A stretch of DNA of 32,366 bases from Draconibacterium orientale (GTDB lineage: Bacteria > Bacteroidota > Bacteroidia > Bacteroidales > FEN-979). Of the stretch, positions 1-8,899 are shown piece by piece. A model generated the notes under the pieces. That model had not been told where the DNA came from. It saw only the letters and a list, made by a program, of their open reading frames with translations, and did no database searches. The stretch is taken from positions 1 through 32,366 of the forward strand of contig DYSO01000014.1 in NCBI GenBank assembly GCA_020718225.1, in the 5' to 3' direction. The first letter of the stretch is position 1; each line of letters begins with the position of its first letter. A program made the translations under genes and the position numbers.

Positions 1-1047
1 AATTGAACAGAGGGCATTATTGACATCGAGGATAATCCCAAGGTTATTTAAATAGATGACCCCATCCCCTGCGCTTTCAAATATTTCCACAAATTTGGCG
101 GCTTTTTGTAAAAACTCCTCTTCAGCCCGCTTATTTTCTGCTATATCCCATGCCATATCGGCAAACCGTGAAACGATCCCGACATCTTCTGCGGTATAAT
201 GTGTGGGTTTGTTCCCAACGCCCAGAATGGCCACAATTTTATCGCCCCTCAAAACGGGCGCTACCAGTTCCCGGGTTACGCTGGCATGACCGGCAGGCAT
301 CCCCTTACGGTGAGCAAGGGTTTGGAAGTCGTTATGAATGACGGGATGGCGCTGGTGTACACAATCGACCCAGACCCCTGCTTCCGAAAGGGGGTACTGG
401 CGGTTTTTGACTTTAGCGCTGCAATAGGTTTTCATTGTTCTGGTTGACCAGGCCCGCAGGGTAATGGTTTGCTGGTCGGCTTCCAGAAAATGATAAAAAC
501 CGATTGTGCTTTCCGTCAGCTCTTCCAGCTCATCCAGGATGGCTGTAAGCAAATCATCGAGAACATGGCCGGAAGCATATTCCAGAACCTTCAGTCGGGC
601 TTTGGCAATAACTTCCTCTCTTTTGCGCCACATAATATCATGTAATGTTACCATGACACAATAGGGTTTTGTTTCTCCTTTTCTGAATTGCGGGAGGGCA
701 TTAACCACCACCCAAACATATTGTTTTGTGGTTGCATTTCTTACTGCAAGAACCTGATGCATTACAGGTTCCCCCGTTTTCAGGGCAAGCCATGAAGGGT
801 GTTTCTCCATGGGACATGGTGTTTTGTCTTCGAGGATGACATCCCATTGCTCTGAATAACTGTTCCGGCCAATAAATTCCTCCTTTTTAAGACCAAAAAT
901 ATGAAGCGCGGCGGGGTTCACTTCAACCAGGTTTCCGTTGTCCATCTGGTAAAACACCCCTTCGGTCATAGATTCAAAAAGCATGCGATAACTGTCAGAA
1001 AGCATACCGGGAGGTGATCCGTTTTCAGTTTTTCGTTTCATGCCCAT
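1..1047 (-). CDS. PAS/GAF sensor protein, probably a histidine kinase (3' end beyond the window)
   Basis: An open frame runs from an ATG at 1047 to the left edge without a stop (349 codons visible). Residues about 18-130 look like a PAS domain (FESMTEGVFYQMDNG, then a C-terminal NALPQF region). Residues about 155-312 look like a GAF domain (ESTIGFYHFLEAD, APVLRGDKIVAILGVGNK). A second PAS begins near 320 (IFESAGDGVIYLNN) and is cut. In Bacteroidetes this architecture usually ends in HisKA and HATPase domains, but the kinase part is not visible, so that is inference. A second ATG at 1041 is possible. The start lies only 26 nt after the stop of the hybrid kinase, so the two are probably one operon, with this cytosolic sensor feeding the same phosphorelay. 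No membrane segment is visible. Confidence 0.85.
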   Translation of the reverse strand, partial: MGMKRKTENGSPPGMLSDSYRMLFESMTEGVFYQMDNGNLVEVNPAALHIFGLKKEEFIGRNSYSEQWDVILEDKTPCPMEKHPSWLALKTGEPVMHQVLAVRNATTKQYVWVVVNALPQFRKGETKPYCVMVTLHDIMWRKREEVIAKARLKVLEYASGHVLDDLLTAILDELEELTESTIGFYHFLEADQQTITLRAWSTRTMKTYCSAKVKNRQYPLSEAGVWVDCVHQRHPVIHNDFQTLAHRKGMPAGHASVTRELVAPVLRGDKIVAILGVGNKPTHYTAEDVGIVSRFADMAWDIAENKRAEEEFLQKAAKFVEIFESAGDGVIYLNNLGIILDVNNALCSI

Positions 1048-1073
1048 GGTGACTGATTTATTGATTAAAAGAT

Positions 1074-2813
1074 TTAAGGCTGAAGATGGCGTTTCAACAT
1101 TTCGTTCATCTCTTCAATCCGGATTGGTTTGGGAAGATAGTCAACACAACCCGCTTTCAGTGCTTTTTCCCGGTCGCCCGACATGGCATAGGCTGTTGTA
1201 GCAATTACTGGGATATCCTTCCGCATCTCCAAAATCCTCCGGGTAATTTCCTGACCGGGGATATCGGGCAATTTAAAATCCATCATCACCAGATGAATAT
1301 CCTTATGATCAACAAACATTTGTAAAGCCTCTTTCCCGTTCCATGAATGGAGGATGTTAAATTCGAGTTTCATAAGTATGATTTTAAGAAACTCGAAATT
1401 ATACTCTTCATCTTCAACCACCAGTACATTTTTTCCTGTAAATTTTTCAACAGGTATTGGTTCAGTGGGTTTGAACCTCCGGTTTTCCCCTGAGGGAATA
1501 TAGGGCAGGTTAAATCGGAACCGGGAACCTTTACCCGGAACCGATGTGATTTGGATATCCCCTCCCATTTTCCGGATATAGGCCCTCGAAATAGCAAGTC
1601 CCAAACCTGTACCCCCATATTTTCGGGCGAGACCGGTTTCGACCTGCCAGAACCGGTTAAACACCGTTTCATGGTGTTCTGTTTCGATGCCGATACCGGT
1701 ATCCTCAACAAAAAAAAGAAGCAGGTTTTCGCGCAGGTGATATCCAAAATTAATCTGGCCTTCCTTCGTAAATTTCACTGCATTGGTCAGCAGGTTTTCA
1801 AGGATCTGCCGGATTTTTGATTGATCGCCGGCGATATGACAATTATTGCAAACCAGATCATTATGGAGCGACAGGGAGAGACCCTTAGCGTTTGTTTGGG
1901 GAAGATAATTTTCCAACAGGGAATCCATCAGGTCATTCAGGCAGAAGTCGATGTTTTCAATTTCGATCAAACCTGCTTCGATCTTTGAAATATCAATAAT
2001 GTCGCTGACGATATGAAGAAGTTGGTTACAATTGTCATTGATGATTTTCACAAACCGGTCGAGTTCGGATGGTTTCAGGTCAGGATCCTGAAGCAAGCCG
2101 GAAAATCCGATGATTCCATTCATCGGGGTTCGGATTTCATGCGACATATTGGCAAGGAAAGCCGATTTTAACCGGTCGCTTTCCTCTGCTTTGTTTTTTG
2201 CCTGGACGAGTTCGGATTCAAATTTTTTTCTGACCTCCATTTCCAGTTTCAGGTCTTCGAGCAGGTTCAGCGTTGCGATCTGGGTTTGATTTAATTTCAG
2301 GTTTGCCTTTTGAAGTTCCTGTTCTGCTTTCCTGCGCTCTTCAAGCTCTTTTTCCAGTTCCCGGGTACGGTCCAAAACCAAGGTAGTAAGCCGTTCTTTT
2401 TCGCTGCGTTCCAATACCATGGCTTTTTTAATCTTAACCATGGCTTTAATCTGGGTGATCAGCTCAAATTCATCGATGGGTTTTGAAAGAAATGCCTCAG
2501 CCCCTGCCTCCATGGCTTCAATGCGGATCCGGCTTTCGCTTTTGATGGCGGTCAGGATGATAACCGGGATGTACTTACAGAGAAAATCTGATTTCAGATA
2601 TCGGCATACCGTCAATCCATCCATTTCCGGCATGACGATATCGAGTAAAATAACGTCGGGATCTTCAGATTTTGCCAACTTTATCCCCTCCCTGCCCGTA
2701 GTTGCAGTAAGCAATACAGCCTGAGGAAAAACATCATTAATTACAGCCCTGATGGAAACCAGGTTGTCGGGATTGTCATCAATAGCCAATACCCGAAAAT
2801 TTCCATCATTCAT
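1074..2813 (-). CDS. Hybrid histidine kinase, receiver - coiled coil - HisKA/HATPase - receiver
   Basis: This is a 579-aa soluble phosphorelay protein. An N-terminal receiver (about 6-122) has acidic D12/D13, phospho-acceptor D58 ([13 protein letters not shown]), T88 and K111. Residues 125-215 form a charged coiled coil. The HisKA motif SHEIRTP places the phosphorylated His at 225. The ATPase domain has the N box [11 protein letters not shown] (N344), the G1 box EDTGIGI, the F box NRFWQVE and the G2 box [11 protein letters not shown]-terminal receiver (462-575) has D512 and K562. No transmembrane or sensor domain is present, so input probably comes through the N-terminal receiver from another kinase, possibly the PAS/GAF protein encoded 26 nt downstream. 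All residues needed for autophosphorylation and phosphotransfer are present. A TAnnTTTG box lies upstream at 2844-2851. The target is unknown. Confidence 0.95.
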   Translation of the reverse strand: MNDGNFRVLAIDDNPDNLVSIRAVINDVFPQAVLLTATTGREGIKLAKSEDPDVILLDIVMPEMDGLTVCRYLKSDFLCKYIPVIILTAIKSESRIRIEAMEAGAEAFLSKPIDEFELITQIKAMVKIKKAMVLERSEKERLTTLVLDRTRELEKELEERRKAEQELQKANLKLNQTQIATLNLLEDLKLEMEVRKKFESELVQAKNKAEESDRLKSAFLANMSHEIRTPMNGIIGFSGLLQDPDLKPSELDRFVKIINDNCNQLLHIVSDIIDISKIEAGLIEIENIDFCLNDLMDSLLENYLPQTNAKGLSLSLHNDLVCNNCHIAGDQSKIRQILENLLTNAVKFTKEGQINFGYHLRENLLLFFVEDTGIGIETEHHETVFNRFWQVETGLARKYGGTGLGLAISRAYIRKMGGDIQITSVPGKGSRFRFNLPYIPSGENRRFKPTEPIPVEKFTGKNVLVVEDEEYNFEFLKIILMKLEFNILHSWNGKEALQMFVDHKDIHLVMMDFKLPDIPGQEITRRILEMRKDIPVIATTAYAMSGDREKALKAGCVDYLPKPIRIEEMNEMLKRHLQP

Positions 2814-2843
2814 AGGATGGTTTTAACAAGTAAAATACTTTTT

Positions 2844-2851
2844 CAAAGTTA
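2844..2851 (-). promoter_or_regulatory. Bacteroidetes-type -7 box for the hybrid kinase operon
   Basis: On the minus strand the sequence reads TAACTTTG, a perfect TAnnTTTG match, ending 31 nt before the ATG at 2813. No TTG or TTTG is seen at the usual 19-20 nt spacing upstream, so only the -7 element is supported. Confidence 0.45.
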
Positions 2852-2858
2852 GAAAATA

Positions 2859-4166
2859 TTATTGAGTCCTCTCCGAAAAGGTAAAAAAACTATGGTCTGC
2901 CCCGGCCCCTCCCTCTTTTTTACCCCATTCCCCCGGCTTCTTCGATACGTAAGTGCGTGGAGAGACCCCTTCCACCTTCTTAAATGCAGTATAAAACGTA
3001 TTCCGTGTCGCAAATCCCGAAAGCAACCCGATGGCTTCCAGGGTAAGATCTTTGGCCTTTCCTTGCCGGAGGAGTTTCTTGGCATGCCTGACCCGCCAAT
3101 CGTTACGGTAGTCGGTGAAGGGTTGTTGCTTTTCTTCCCGGAAATAATAGGCCAGGTGGTGGGCGGGGATCCCGGTGAGTTTGGCCATGTAAGCCAGGTT
3201 GCAGTCGTGTTGCAAGAATGGTTGTAAATTTTCCATGCAGTCATCCAGCTTGTTCCCGATTTGGTTCAGGTATTCATCCTCAAAAGCAGGTTTTGGAGAC
3301 TCTTTCGGAACCTGTAACACAGGGGTTTGATTGGAAACCACATCGGGTGTCGGATTGGGAACGGGATCGGGACCCGAAGGGGAAACACCAGCGCTGATGG
3401 CCGGGATCTGGGGCAATCCATACAAGATGGAGGGAAAGAATAAAGGTGAAATCAGCAGGCCGGTCAGCCCGACCCCGGAAAAGAGATAGAGCAGTTTCAG
3501 GGTGAAGAACACTCTCAGGTCGTGGGATAGATACGCTTCCATCATGGCGATCATGTGGCTGATGGCCAGTATGAACAAAAACCCGAGTAGCACCGGGAGC
3601 CAGGAGATCATATATCGCTGCTGCGATAGAACGGTTGTGTTTTGCCGCTGTCTCAGCCACCGGATGAACAGCGCCAGTGACCATACCGTATAAACAAGGA
3701 CCAGCAATGGCCGGCTGATAAATATAAAGGCAGGGTGCATGAACATAGACATCAAGGAAATCCTGATATACTTCAGGTTCACGATGTCGGTAGCCAGCAG
3801 GGCGGCATTGGCCTCTTTTTCAGAAATCGGAAGCAAGATATAAGGAAGGGTGGAACCCAAAAAGATAAGTGCGGGGACCAGGTGCCACATATCCCGTGCC
3901 CGAAACCGGGTTTGGTCGGTTAACACACTTCGAACGTACCAGTATAGCAGAGGTCCGATCAGGTAAAAGAGAAATCCCCAATGAACAAAGAAAATCGTGA
4001 GCAACAACACCGAATGGGAATCCACAAACAGGTACTGGGTAAAGGCATACAGGCTGACTATGAAGAAAAAACCTCCCAGATACCACGACGACCTAAACCT
4101 TCTGGCATTGAAAACCAGCAGAATCATCGAGAGAAAAATGCCGGTAAGCGAGAGAAATAATAGCAT
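2859..4166 (-). CDS. Membrane-anchored AraC-family transcriptional regulator
   Basis: This is a 435-aa protein. Residues 1-250 hold about seven hydrophobic segments (for example 3-20, 30-47, 55-80, 95-113, 142-170, 188-208, 222-245). A proline-rich linker (about 262-293, containing PDPVPNPTPD) follows. The C-terminal AraC DNA-binding domain (about 298-410) has a first helix-turn-helix near 322-345 and a second near 374-398 (LTLEAIGLLSGFATRNTFYTAFKK), followed by the family's GVSPRTYV end. This is a one-component membrane regulator: the membrane part would sense an unknown signal and the cytosolic domain binds DNA. Such 7-TM AraC proteins are common in Bacteroidetes. It is encoded alone upstream of the kinase operon on the same strand. 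The 25-residue tail after the HTH is charged and has no recognised role. Its target promoter cannot be read from the window. Confidence 0.92.
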   Translation of the reverse strand: MLLFLSLTGIFLSMILLVFNARRFRSSWYLGGFFFIVSLYAFTQYLFVDSHSVLLLTIFFVHWGFLFYLIGPLLYWYVRSVLTDQTRFRARDMWHLVPALIFLGSTLPYILLPISEKEANAALLATDIVNLKYIRISLMSMFMHPAFIFISRPLLVLVYTVWSLALFIRWLRQRQNTTVLSQQRYMISWLPVLLGFLFILAISHMIAMMEAYLSHDLRVFFTLKLLYLFSGVGLTGLLISPLFFPSILYGLPQIPAISAGVSPSGPDPVPNPTPDVVSNQTPVLQVPKESPKPAFEDEYLNQIGNKLDDCMENLQPFLQHDCNLAYMAKLTGIPAHHLAYYFREEKQQPFTDYRNDWRVRHAKKLLRQGKAKDLTLEAIGLLSGFATRNTFYTAFKKVEGVSPRTYVSKKPGEWGKKEGGAGADHSFFTFSERTQ

Positions 4167-4185
4167 TCCTGAAAATATTCTGCGA

Positions 4186-4193
4186 CAAAATTA
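4186..4193 (-). promoter_or_regulatory. -7 box for the AraC regulator
   Basis: The minus strand reads TAATTTTG, a full TAnnTTTG match 20 nt upstream of the ATG at 4166. No good -33 element is seen at the expected spacing. Confidence 0.4.
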
Positions 4194-4297
4194 CAAAAAA
4201 CAGAACACTGGTTTTTTTCTTTAATCAATTATCCTTGTTTTCAGGTTCTTTGAAATTTTTATATCTTTATCGGTCTCAATTTATTAAAATTTTTATC

Positions 4298-6676
4298 ATG
4301 AAATTCCTTCCTTTTATTGCCATCCTGCTCTTCACCGGTATCACGGCAACGGCACAGCAGCAATCACCGCTACCTGTAATTACCGGTCCCGTCTATTTTG
4401 ATATCTCGCCCCCGTTGCGCGATATGGTCCCAACCCTTGTTAAAAAATTCGATGGCAGCTGGAAAGATGGTGTGGTGAAAAACTTTACCGATCAACGTGG
4501 AAATTCCGACAGGATTCCCGGTATTGAGGGGATCCCGGATCCAGGGTTACAGAATTTTTTTGGCCACCGGCTCACCGATACCACCATTTTGAATTTCGAT
4601 GCCATGGGGAATGGCGCCGGATATGTGCCACCCGACACCCATGGCGATGTGGGGTTTAACCATTATTTTCAGGTGGTCAATTGTTCATATGCTATTTATA
4701 ACAAAACCGGTTCATTGATTTTCGGGCCTTATGCAAACAGCGCCATCTGGAACGGAATGCCCAACAACTCAAACGATGGCGATGCCATTGTGCTGTTCGA
4801 TGAACTGGCAAACCGCTGGTTGTTCTCTCAGTTTTCCCTTCCCGGAGGTTCCTCCAGCCCCCCCTTTTATCAGATGATTGCCGTTTCACAGACCGCTGAT
4901 CCTACCGGGAGCTGGTACCGTTATCAATACGAGTTCAGTGCCATGCCCGACTATCCAAAATTCGGAATTTGGCCCGATGGGTATTACATGTCGACCAACG
5001 ATTTTGTGAGTGGTGAAGGATGGGTTGGAAACGGGGCCTGTGCTTTCGACCGGGATGCCATGCTCGCCGGAGATCCGGATGCACAACGAATTTATTTTAC
5101 CCTGCCCGCTGGAAACGAAGGTTTTATCTCTCTGTTGCCTGCCGATTGTGACGGCCCTTTCCCGGCCATGGGAACACCCAATTACTTTACCTATATTAAA
5201 ACCGACGAACCCCAACACCTTGGAATCATTGAATTTCATACCGACTGGGCAAACCCGGCCAATGCGACCTTCAACAACACCATCTACCTTGAAGTAAATC
5301 CTTTTTACACCCTGGGTGGTTTTGATAATGGAATCCCTCAGAAAGATTCGCCCCAGGAATTGGAAACACTTTCCGACCGACTGATGTACCGTCAGCAATT
5401 TCGTCGGTTCAGCGATTGTTCATCCATGGTGTTGAACCATTCGGTGGATGCCGGCTCCGGAGTATCCGGAATCCGCTGGTATGAGCTCAGAAACACCGGA
5501 GACGGATGGTCGCTATATCAGCAGTCAACCTACGCCCCCGATAGCCATTCCCGATGGATGGGAAGCATTGCACAGGACTCCTCCGGTTCTATCGCACTGG
5601 GATATTCCGTTTCAAGCGCCACCATGTATCCGGCAATCCGCTATACCGGCCGGTTGAAAACCGACCCGCTGAATGTTATGACAATCAATGAACGCACCAT
5701 CATTAACGGCGGCGGGTCTCAATTAGGCAGCTGGAGCGGACGCAGCCGCTGGGGCGATTACAGCGCCATGAGCATCGACCCCGCTTCGCCGACAACATTC
5801 TGGTACACAACAGAATATTATGCCACAACTTCCGGCAGCTCCTGGCAAACCCGGGTTGGATCGTTTACATTCGAAAACGTTTTTTCATCGGTGGCATCTG
5901 CTACCCCAACCGTTCTTTGCAGTTCCAGTACCGATTCCGTGCAACTTAATGTGTATGCTTACGGAGGTTCGATGAACTATACCTATTCGTGGAGCTCTGT
6001 GCCGCCTGGCTTCTTTTCAACCCTCCCAAATCCCCGGGTACACCCGCTGGAAAACACCACCTATGCAGTAACAGTGAGCGACGGATTTCAAACCCGATAC
6101 GATACCGTACCGGTCAGAATTGTACAGGCCGTCACTGCATCAGTCGGAAATGATACCATTGTTTGCTGGTACACATCCCCAATACCCATTTCAGCAACTG
6201 CGGAAAATTATAGCAGGGCTGTGTGGGGAACCGGCGGTGACGGACATTTTAGCGATATGTTCGCACTCAGTACCAATTACTATCCCGGAATGGAAGACAA
6301 AACAGCGGGACAGGTTGATCTGATATTCTTTGTTCGGCCCATTGTCCCATGCACGGGAAATCTCATGAAGATCAAACATATAACCCTCGATCCCTGTACA
6401 GGGATTGAAGAGCCCGGGGAAAATGAAATAAAGGTAGAAGTGCAACCCAATCCGGCAAGTGATAAAATTACGATTTCGTTAACCGGGATTGACCATCTTC
6501 CGGGAACGATATCCCTGATCAACTCCAAAGGGGTGGTTATTCACGCGATGCCCTATCAATCAACCGATAATCGGCTTATTCAGGATATGGATATTAAAAA
6601 TTTTCAGAAAGGGGTTTATCTTCTTCGGATAAGCAACGGGTCATGCGAAAAAACGAAAAAATTTGTTATTCAATAA
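4298..6676 (+). CDS. Secreted protein with C-terminal T9SS type A sorting domain
   Basis: I start the gene at the ATG at 4298, giving 792 aa and a clean signal peptide (MKFLPFIAILLFTGITATAQ). A longer reading from a TTG at 4235 would add a non-signal tail. The large central part (about 75-520) has the repeated aromatic and glycine pattern of an all-beta extracellular domain, with a conserved-looking block PPDTHGDVGFNHYFQVVN near 115. I do not recognise its function; a BNR/beta-propeller-like fold is a guess. Residues about 530-625 resemble a PKD/Ig-like domain. The last 85 residues match the T9SS type A sorting domain (VEVQPNPASDKITIS, then GVYLLRISNG and KKFVIQ), which directs export and attachment or release at the cell surface. 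The crotonase gene follows after only 15 nt, but no functional link is evident. A weak promoter-like TATCTTTA lies at 4262. Confidence 0.88.
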   Translation: MKFLPFIAILLFTGITATAQQQSPLPVITGPVYFDISPPLRDMVPTLVKKFDGSWKDGVVKNFTDQRGNSDRIPGIEGIPDPGLQNFFGHRLTDTTILNFDAMGNGAGYVPPDTHGDVGFNHYFQVVNCSYAIYNKTGSLIFGPYANSAIWNGMPNNSNDGDAIVLFDELANRWLFSQFSLPGGSSSPPFYQMIAVSQTADPTGSWYRYQYEFSAMPDYPKFGIWPDGYYMSTNDFVSGEGWVGNGACAFDRDAMLAGDPDAQRIYFTLPAGNEGFISLLPADCDGPFPAMGTPNYFTYIKTDEPQHLGIIEFHTDWANPANATFNNTIYLEVNPFYTLGGFDNGIPQKDSPQELETLSDRLMYRQQFRRFSDCSSMVLNHSVDAGSGVSGIRWYELRNTGDGWSLYQQSTYAPDSHSRWMGSIAQDSSGSIALGYSVSSATMYPAIRYTGRLKTDPLNVMTINERTIINGGGSQLGSWSGRSRWGDYSAMSIDPASPTTFWYTTEYYATTSGSSWQTRVGSFTFENVFSSVASATPTVLCSSSTDSVQLNVYAYGGSMNYTYSWSSVPPGFFSTLPNPRVHPLENTTYAVTVSDGFQTRYDTVPVRIVQAVTASVGNDTIVCWYTSPIPISATAENYSRAVWGTGGDGHFSDMFALSTNYYPGMEDKTAGQVDLIFFVRPIVPCTGNLMKIKHITLDPCTGIEEPGENEIKVEVQPNPASDKITISLTGIDHLPGTISLINSKGVVIHAMPYQSTDNRLIQDMDIKNFQKGVYLLRISNGSCEKTKKFVIQ

Positions 6677-6691
6677 AATACGATTACAACG

Positions 6692-7462
6692 ATGGATTAT
6701 AACATCCTGAAAATCGGAATATCCAACCGCATCGCGGTTGTGGTAATCAGTCGCCCGGCTGCTTTAAATGCGCTTAATTCCGATTTTTTTTCCGAATTTA
6801 ACCATTTCCTCGATGACCTTGAATTGCGCAATGATGTGAAAGTTTTGGTCATTACCGGTGAAGGTAAATCTTTTGTGGCCGGGGCCGATATTTCCGAGAT
6901 GGCGGATTTTGGAGAAAAAGAGGGGTTTGCATTTTCGGAAAAGGGGCAACGTACTTTCAACAGGCTGGAGCAGTTGCAGATACCGGTGATTGCTGCCATT
7001 AATGGTTACGCTTTGGGGGGTGGCTGTGAACTGGCCATGGCCTGCGATTTCAGGATTGCCAGCAATCTTGCAAAATTCGGCCAGCCTGAAATGAACCTCG
7101 GCTTGATCCCCGGATACGCGGGTACACAGCGGCTTGCCAGGCTGACAGGCCTGGGCAACGCACTCTACCTGATTCTGACTGCCGCGACTCTTTCGGCCGA
7201 TGAAGCCCTCCGGATGGGGTTGATCCAAAAAGTTACTGATCCTGAAATGCTGATGGAAGAGGTCATGAAACTGGCTTCAAAAATTGCCAATAATGGGTCC
7301 AGGGCAGTACCGGTTGGTAAGAAAACCATCCGGCAAGGACTGGAAACAGATTTTGCTAGGGGATGTTCCATTGAAACCGATGCATTTGCAACATTGTTCA
7401 ACGATCGGGCGACCAAAGAAGGATTAAAAGCATTTATGGAAAAACGGAAACCGGACTGGTAA
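6692..7462 (+). CDS. Enoyl-CoA hydratase (crotonase family)
   Basis: This 256-aa protein is a full-length crotonase. It hydrates trans-2-enoyl-CoA to 3-hydroxyacyl-CoA. The oxyanion-hole region is visible as AGADI (about 63-67) and NGYALGGGCELA (104-115). Both catalytic glutamates are at the family's 20-residue spacing, E113 and E133 (QPEMNLGLIPG), so it should be an active hydratase, not a single-Glu isomerase. The following segment reads GYAGTQRL where many members have GGTQRL. It is the first of four consecutive genes supplying all steps of a beta-oxidation cycle. Its stop codon TAA directly abuts the ATG of the dehydrogenase gene, indicating translational coupling. Crotonate/butyryl chain length is possible, but substrate length cannot be fixed from sequence. 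Confidence 0.93.
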   Translation: MDYNILKIGISNRIAVVVISRPAALNALNSDFFSEFNHFLDDLELRNDVKVLVITGEGKSFVAGADISEMADFGEKEGFAFSEKGQRTFNRLEQLQIPVIAAINGYALGGGCELAMACDFRIASNLAKFGQPEMNLGLIPGYAGTQRLARLTGLGNALYLILTAATLSADEALRMGLIQKVTDPEMLMEEVMKLASKIANNGSRAVPVGKKTIRQGLETDFARGCSIETDAFATLFNDRATKEGLKAFMEKRKPDW

Positions 7463-8854
7463 ATGAGTTCATTCCAATTCCGGTTTTTATATATGGATAT
7501 GCACCACATAAAAACAGCAAGTATGACCTATGATGAACGATTACAACATGTCTCTGTACTGGGCGCTGCCGGGAAAATGGGCAGCGGGATCCTGCTTCTT
7601 ACCGCAGTTGAAATGGCCGACCTGAGCCTGAAACCCGAAAACAAAGGAAAAACTTTTGTACTTCACGCCATCGATGTTTCTGATGAAGCTTTAGCGGGGG
7701 TTATGAAATACCTTCGTTCACAGGTACTGAAAATAGCTGAAAAAAAGGTGGTAGCCTTACGTGATTTTTATGCCGGCCATCAAAACCTGATTGAAAACGG
7801 TGAAATCATTGAACAATATCTTTTCGATGTTCTGAGCCTTGTCCGTACATCCACCCGCATCGAATCGGCGTATCGTTCAACTTTGGTTTTTGAAGCCATC
7901 CGGGAAGATCCGCAACTTAAAGTGGAGATTTTTTCGCAAATCAATACCCATAATGAAAAGAAACCGTGGTTTTTTACGAATACCTCCTCCATCCCGATTT
8001 CAGATCTCGATACCGGGGCAAAGCTGGAGGGGCGGATCCTTGGGTTTCATTTCTACAATCCACCGGCAATACAAAAACTGGTTGAGGTGATCAAAGCGGA
8101 AAAAACGTTGCCAGAGGTGGAAGCCTTCGGTTTGCTTTATGCAAAAAACCTGCGGAAAGTGGTGGCCCCCTCGCACGATATCGCCGGGTTTATCGGTAAC
8201 GGCCATTTCATGCGCGACATCCTTCATGCCGCTTCCGAAGTGTCGGAACTCTCGCAGACCATGACCGAAGCCGAAGCTGTTTTTATCGTTAATAAAATCA
8301 GTCAGGAAGCGCTCATCCGCCCCATGGGCATTTTTCAGTTGATCGATTATGTGGGCGTTGATGTATGCAGTTATATTTTATCGGTCATGGATTCCTTCAG
8401 TAAAAAGGAGAAACTTCACAGCCCGTTGCTTGATCGGTTTTTGCAGGCCGGGATCAAAGGAGGACAGTTTTCAGATGGTTCACAGAAAGATGGAATCCTG
8501 AAATATGAAAAAGGCCGCCCGGTAGCCATCTTTGATCTTAAACTGCAAAAATATATTCCGGTGGCGGAACTCTCCGAAAAGGCAGAAAAATTCCTGGGAG
8601 TGATGCCGGCAGCCCCATCCTGGAAAAGCATGGTGTCAAATCCCGACAGGGAACCGGTTTTTGTAGAATACTTCGGATTGCTAAAACAAACGGAATCCCC
8701 CGGGGCGAAACTGGCCCTCGATTACTTCCGCCGCTCACGCGATATCGGAAAACAGTTGGTGGATGAGGGCGTGGCTTACTGTGAAAAGGATGTAAATACC
8801 GTATTACGGACCGGGTTTTTTCATGCCTATGGCCCAATCAATGACTATGTATAA
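7463..8854 (+). CDS. 3-hydroxyacyl-CoA dehydrogenase family protein
   Basis: This 463-aa protein oxidises 3-hydroxyacyl-CoA to 3-ketoacyl-CoA with NAD. The Rossmann motif is VSVLGAAGKMGSG (about 30-42), a GxxGxMG variant. The catalytic dyad is visible as H196 in GFHFYNP and E208 in KLVEVI, and TNTSSIPIS (172-180) is the usual substrate-binding strand. The C-terminal dimer domain begins near 236 (HDIAGFIGNGHFMRDIL) and contains RPMGIFQLIDYVG. A second C-terminal-domain-like segment (about 325-463, GVAYCEKDVNTVLRTGF) makes it much longer than the typical 280-310-aa enzyme and resembles the dehydrogenase part of multifunctional FadB-type proteins without the hydratase. The ATG at 7463 touches the upstream stop; ATGs at 7493 and 7523 are alternatives and would remove a poorly conserved N-terminus. 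Confidence 0.88.
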   Translation: MSSFQFRFLYMDMHHIKTASMTYDERLQHVSVLGAAGKMGSGILLLTAVEMADLSLKPENKGKTFVLHAIDVSDEALAGVMKYLRSQVLKIAEKKVVALRDFYAGHQNLIENGEIIEQYLFDVLSLVRTSTRIESAYRSTLVFEAIREDPQLKVEIFSQINTHNEKKPWFFTNTSSIPISDLDTGAKLEGRILGFHFYNPPAIQKLVEVIKAEKTLPEVEAFGLLYAKNLRKVVAPSHDIAGFIGNGHFMRDILHAASEVSELSQTMTEAEAVFIVNKISQEALIRPMGIFQLIDYVGVDVCSYILSVMDSFSKKEKLHSPLLDRFLQAGIKGGQFSDGSQKDGILKYEKGRPVAIFDLKLQKYIPVAELSEKAEKFLGVMPAAPSWKSMVSNPDREPVFVEYFGLLKQTESPGAKLALDYFRRSRDIGKQLVDEGVAYCEKDVNTVLRTGFFHAYGPINDYV

Positions 8855-8899
8855 AATGATGGTATAACATGACTGCTATTAAATATTAAATGGTATCAA

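Noticed and set aside
150-447. Plus-strand short open frames near the left edge
   Set aside because: They lie opposite the open PAS/GAF gene (1-1047, minus), which has clear domain patterns; the plus-strand frames have no recognisable protein.
3280-3684. Frames overlapping the AraC regulator (for example 134 aa minus)
   Set aside because: They are out-of-frame readings of the 435-aa protein whose helices and HTH are clear.
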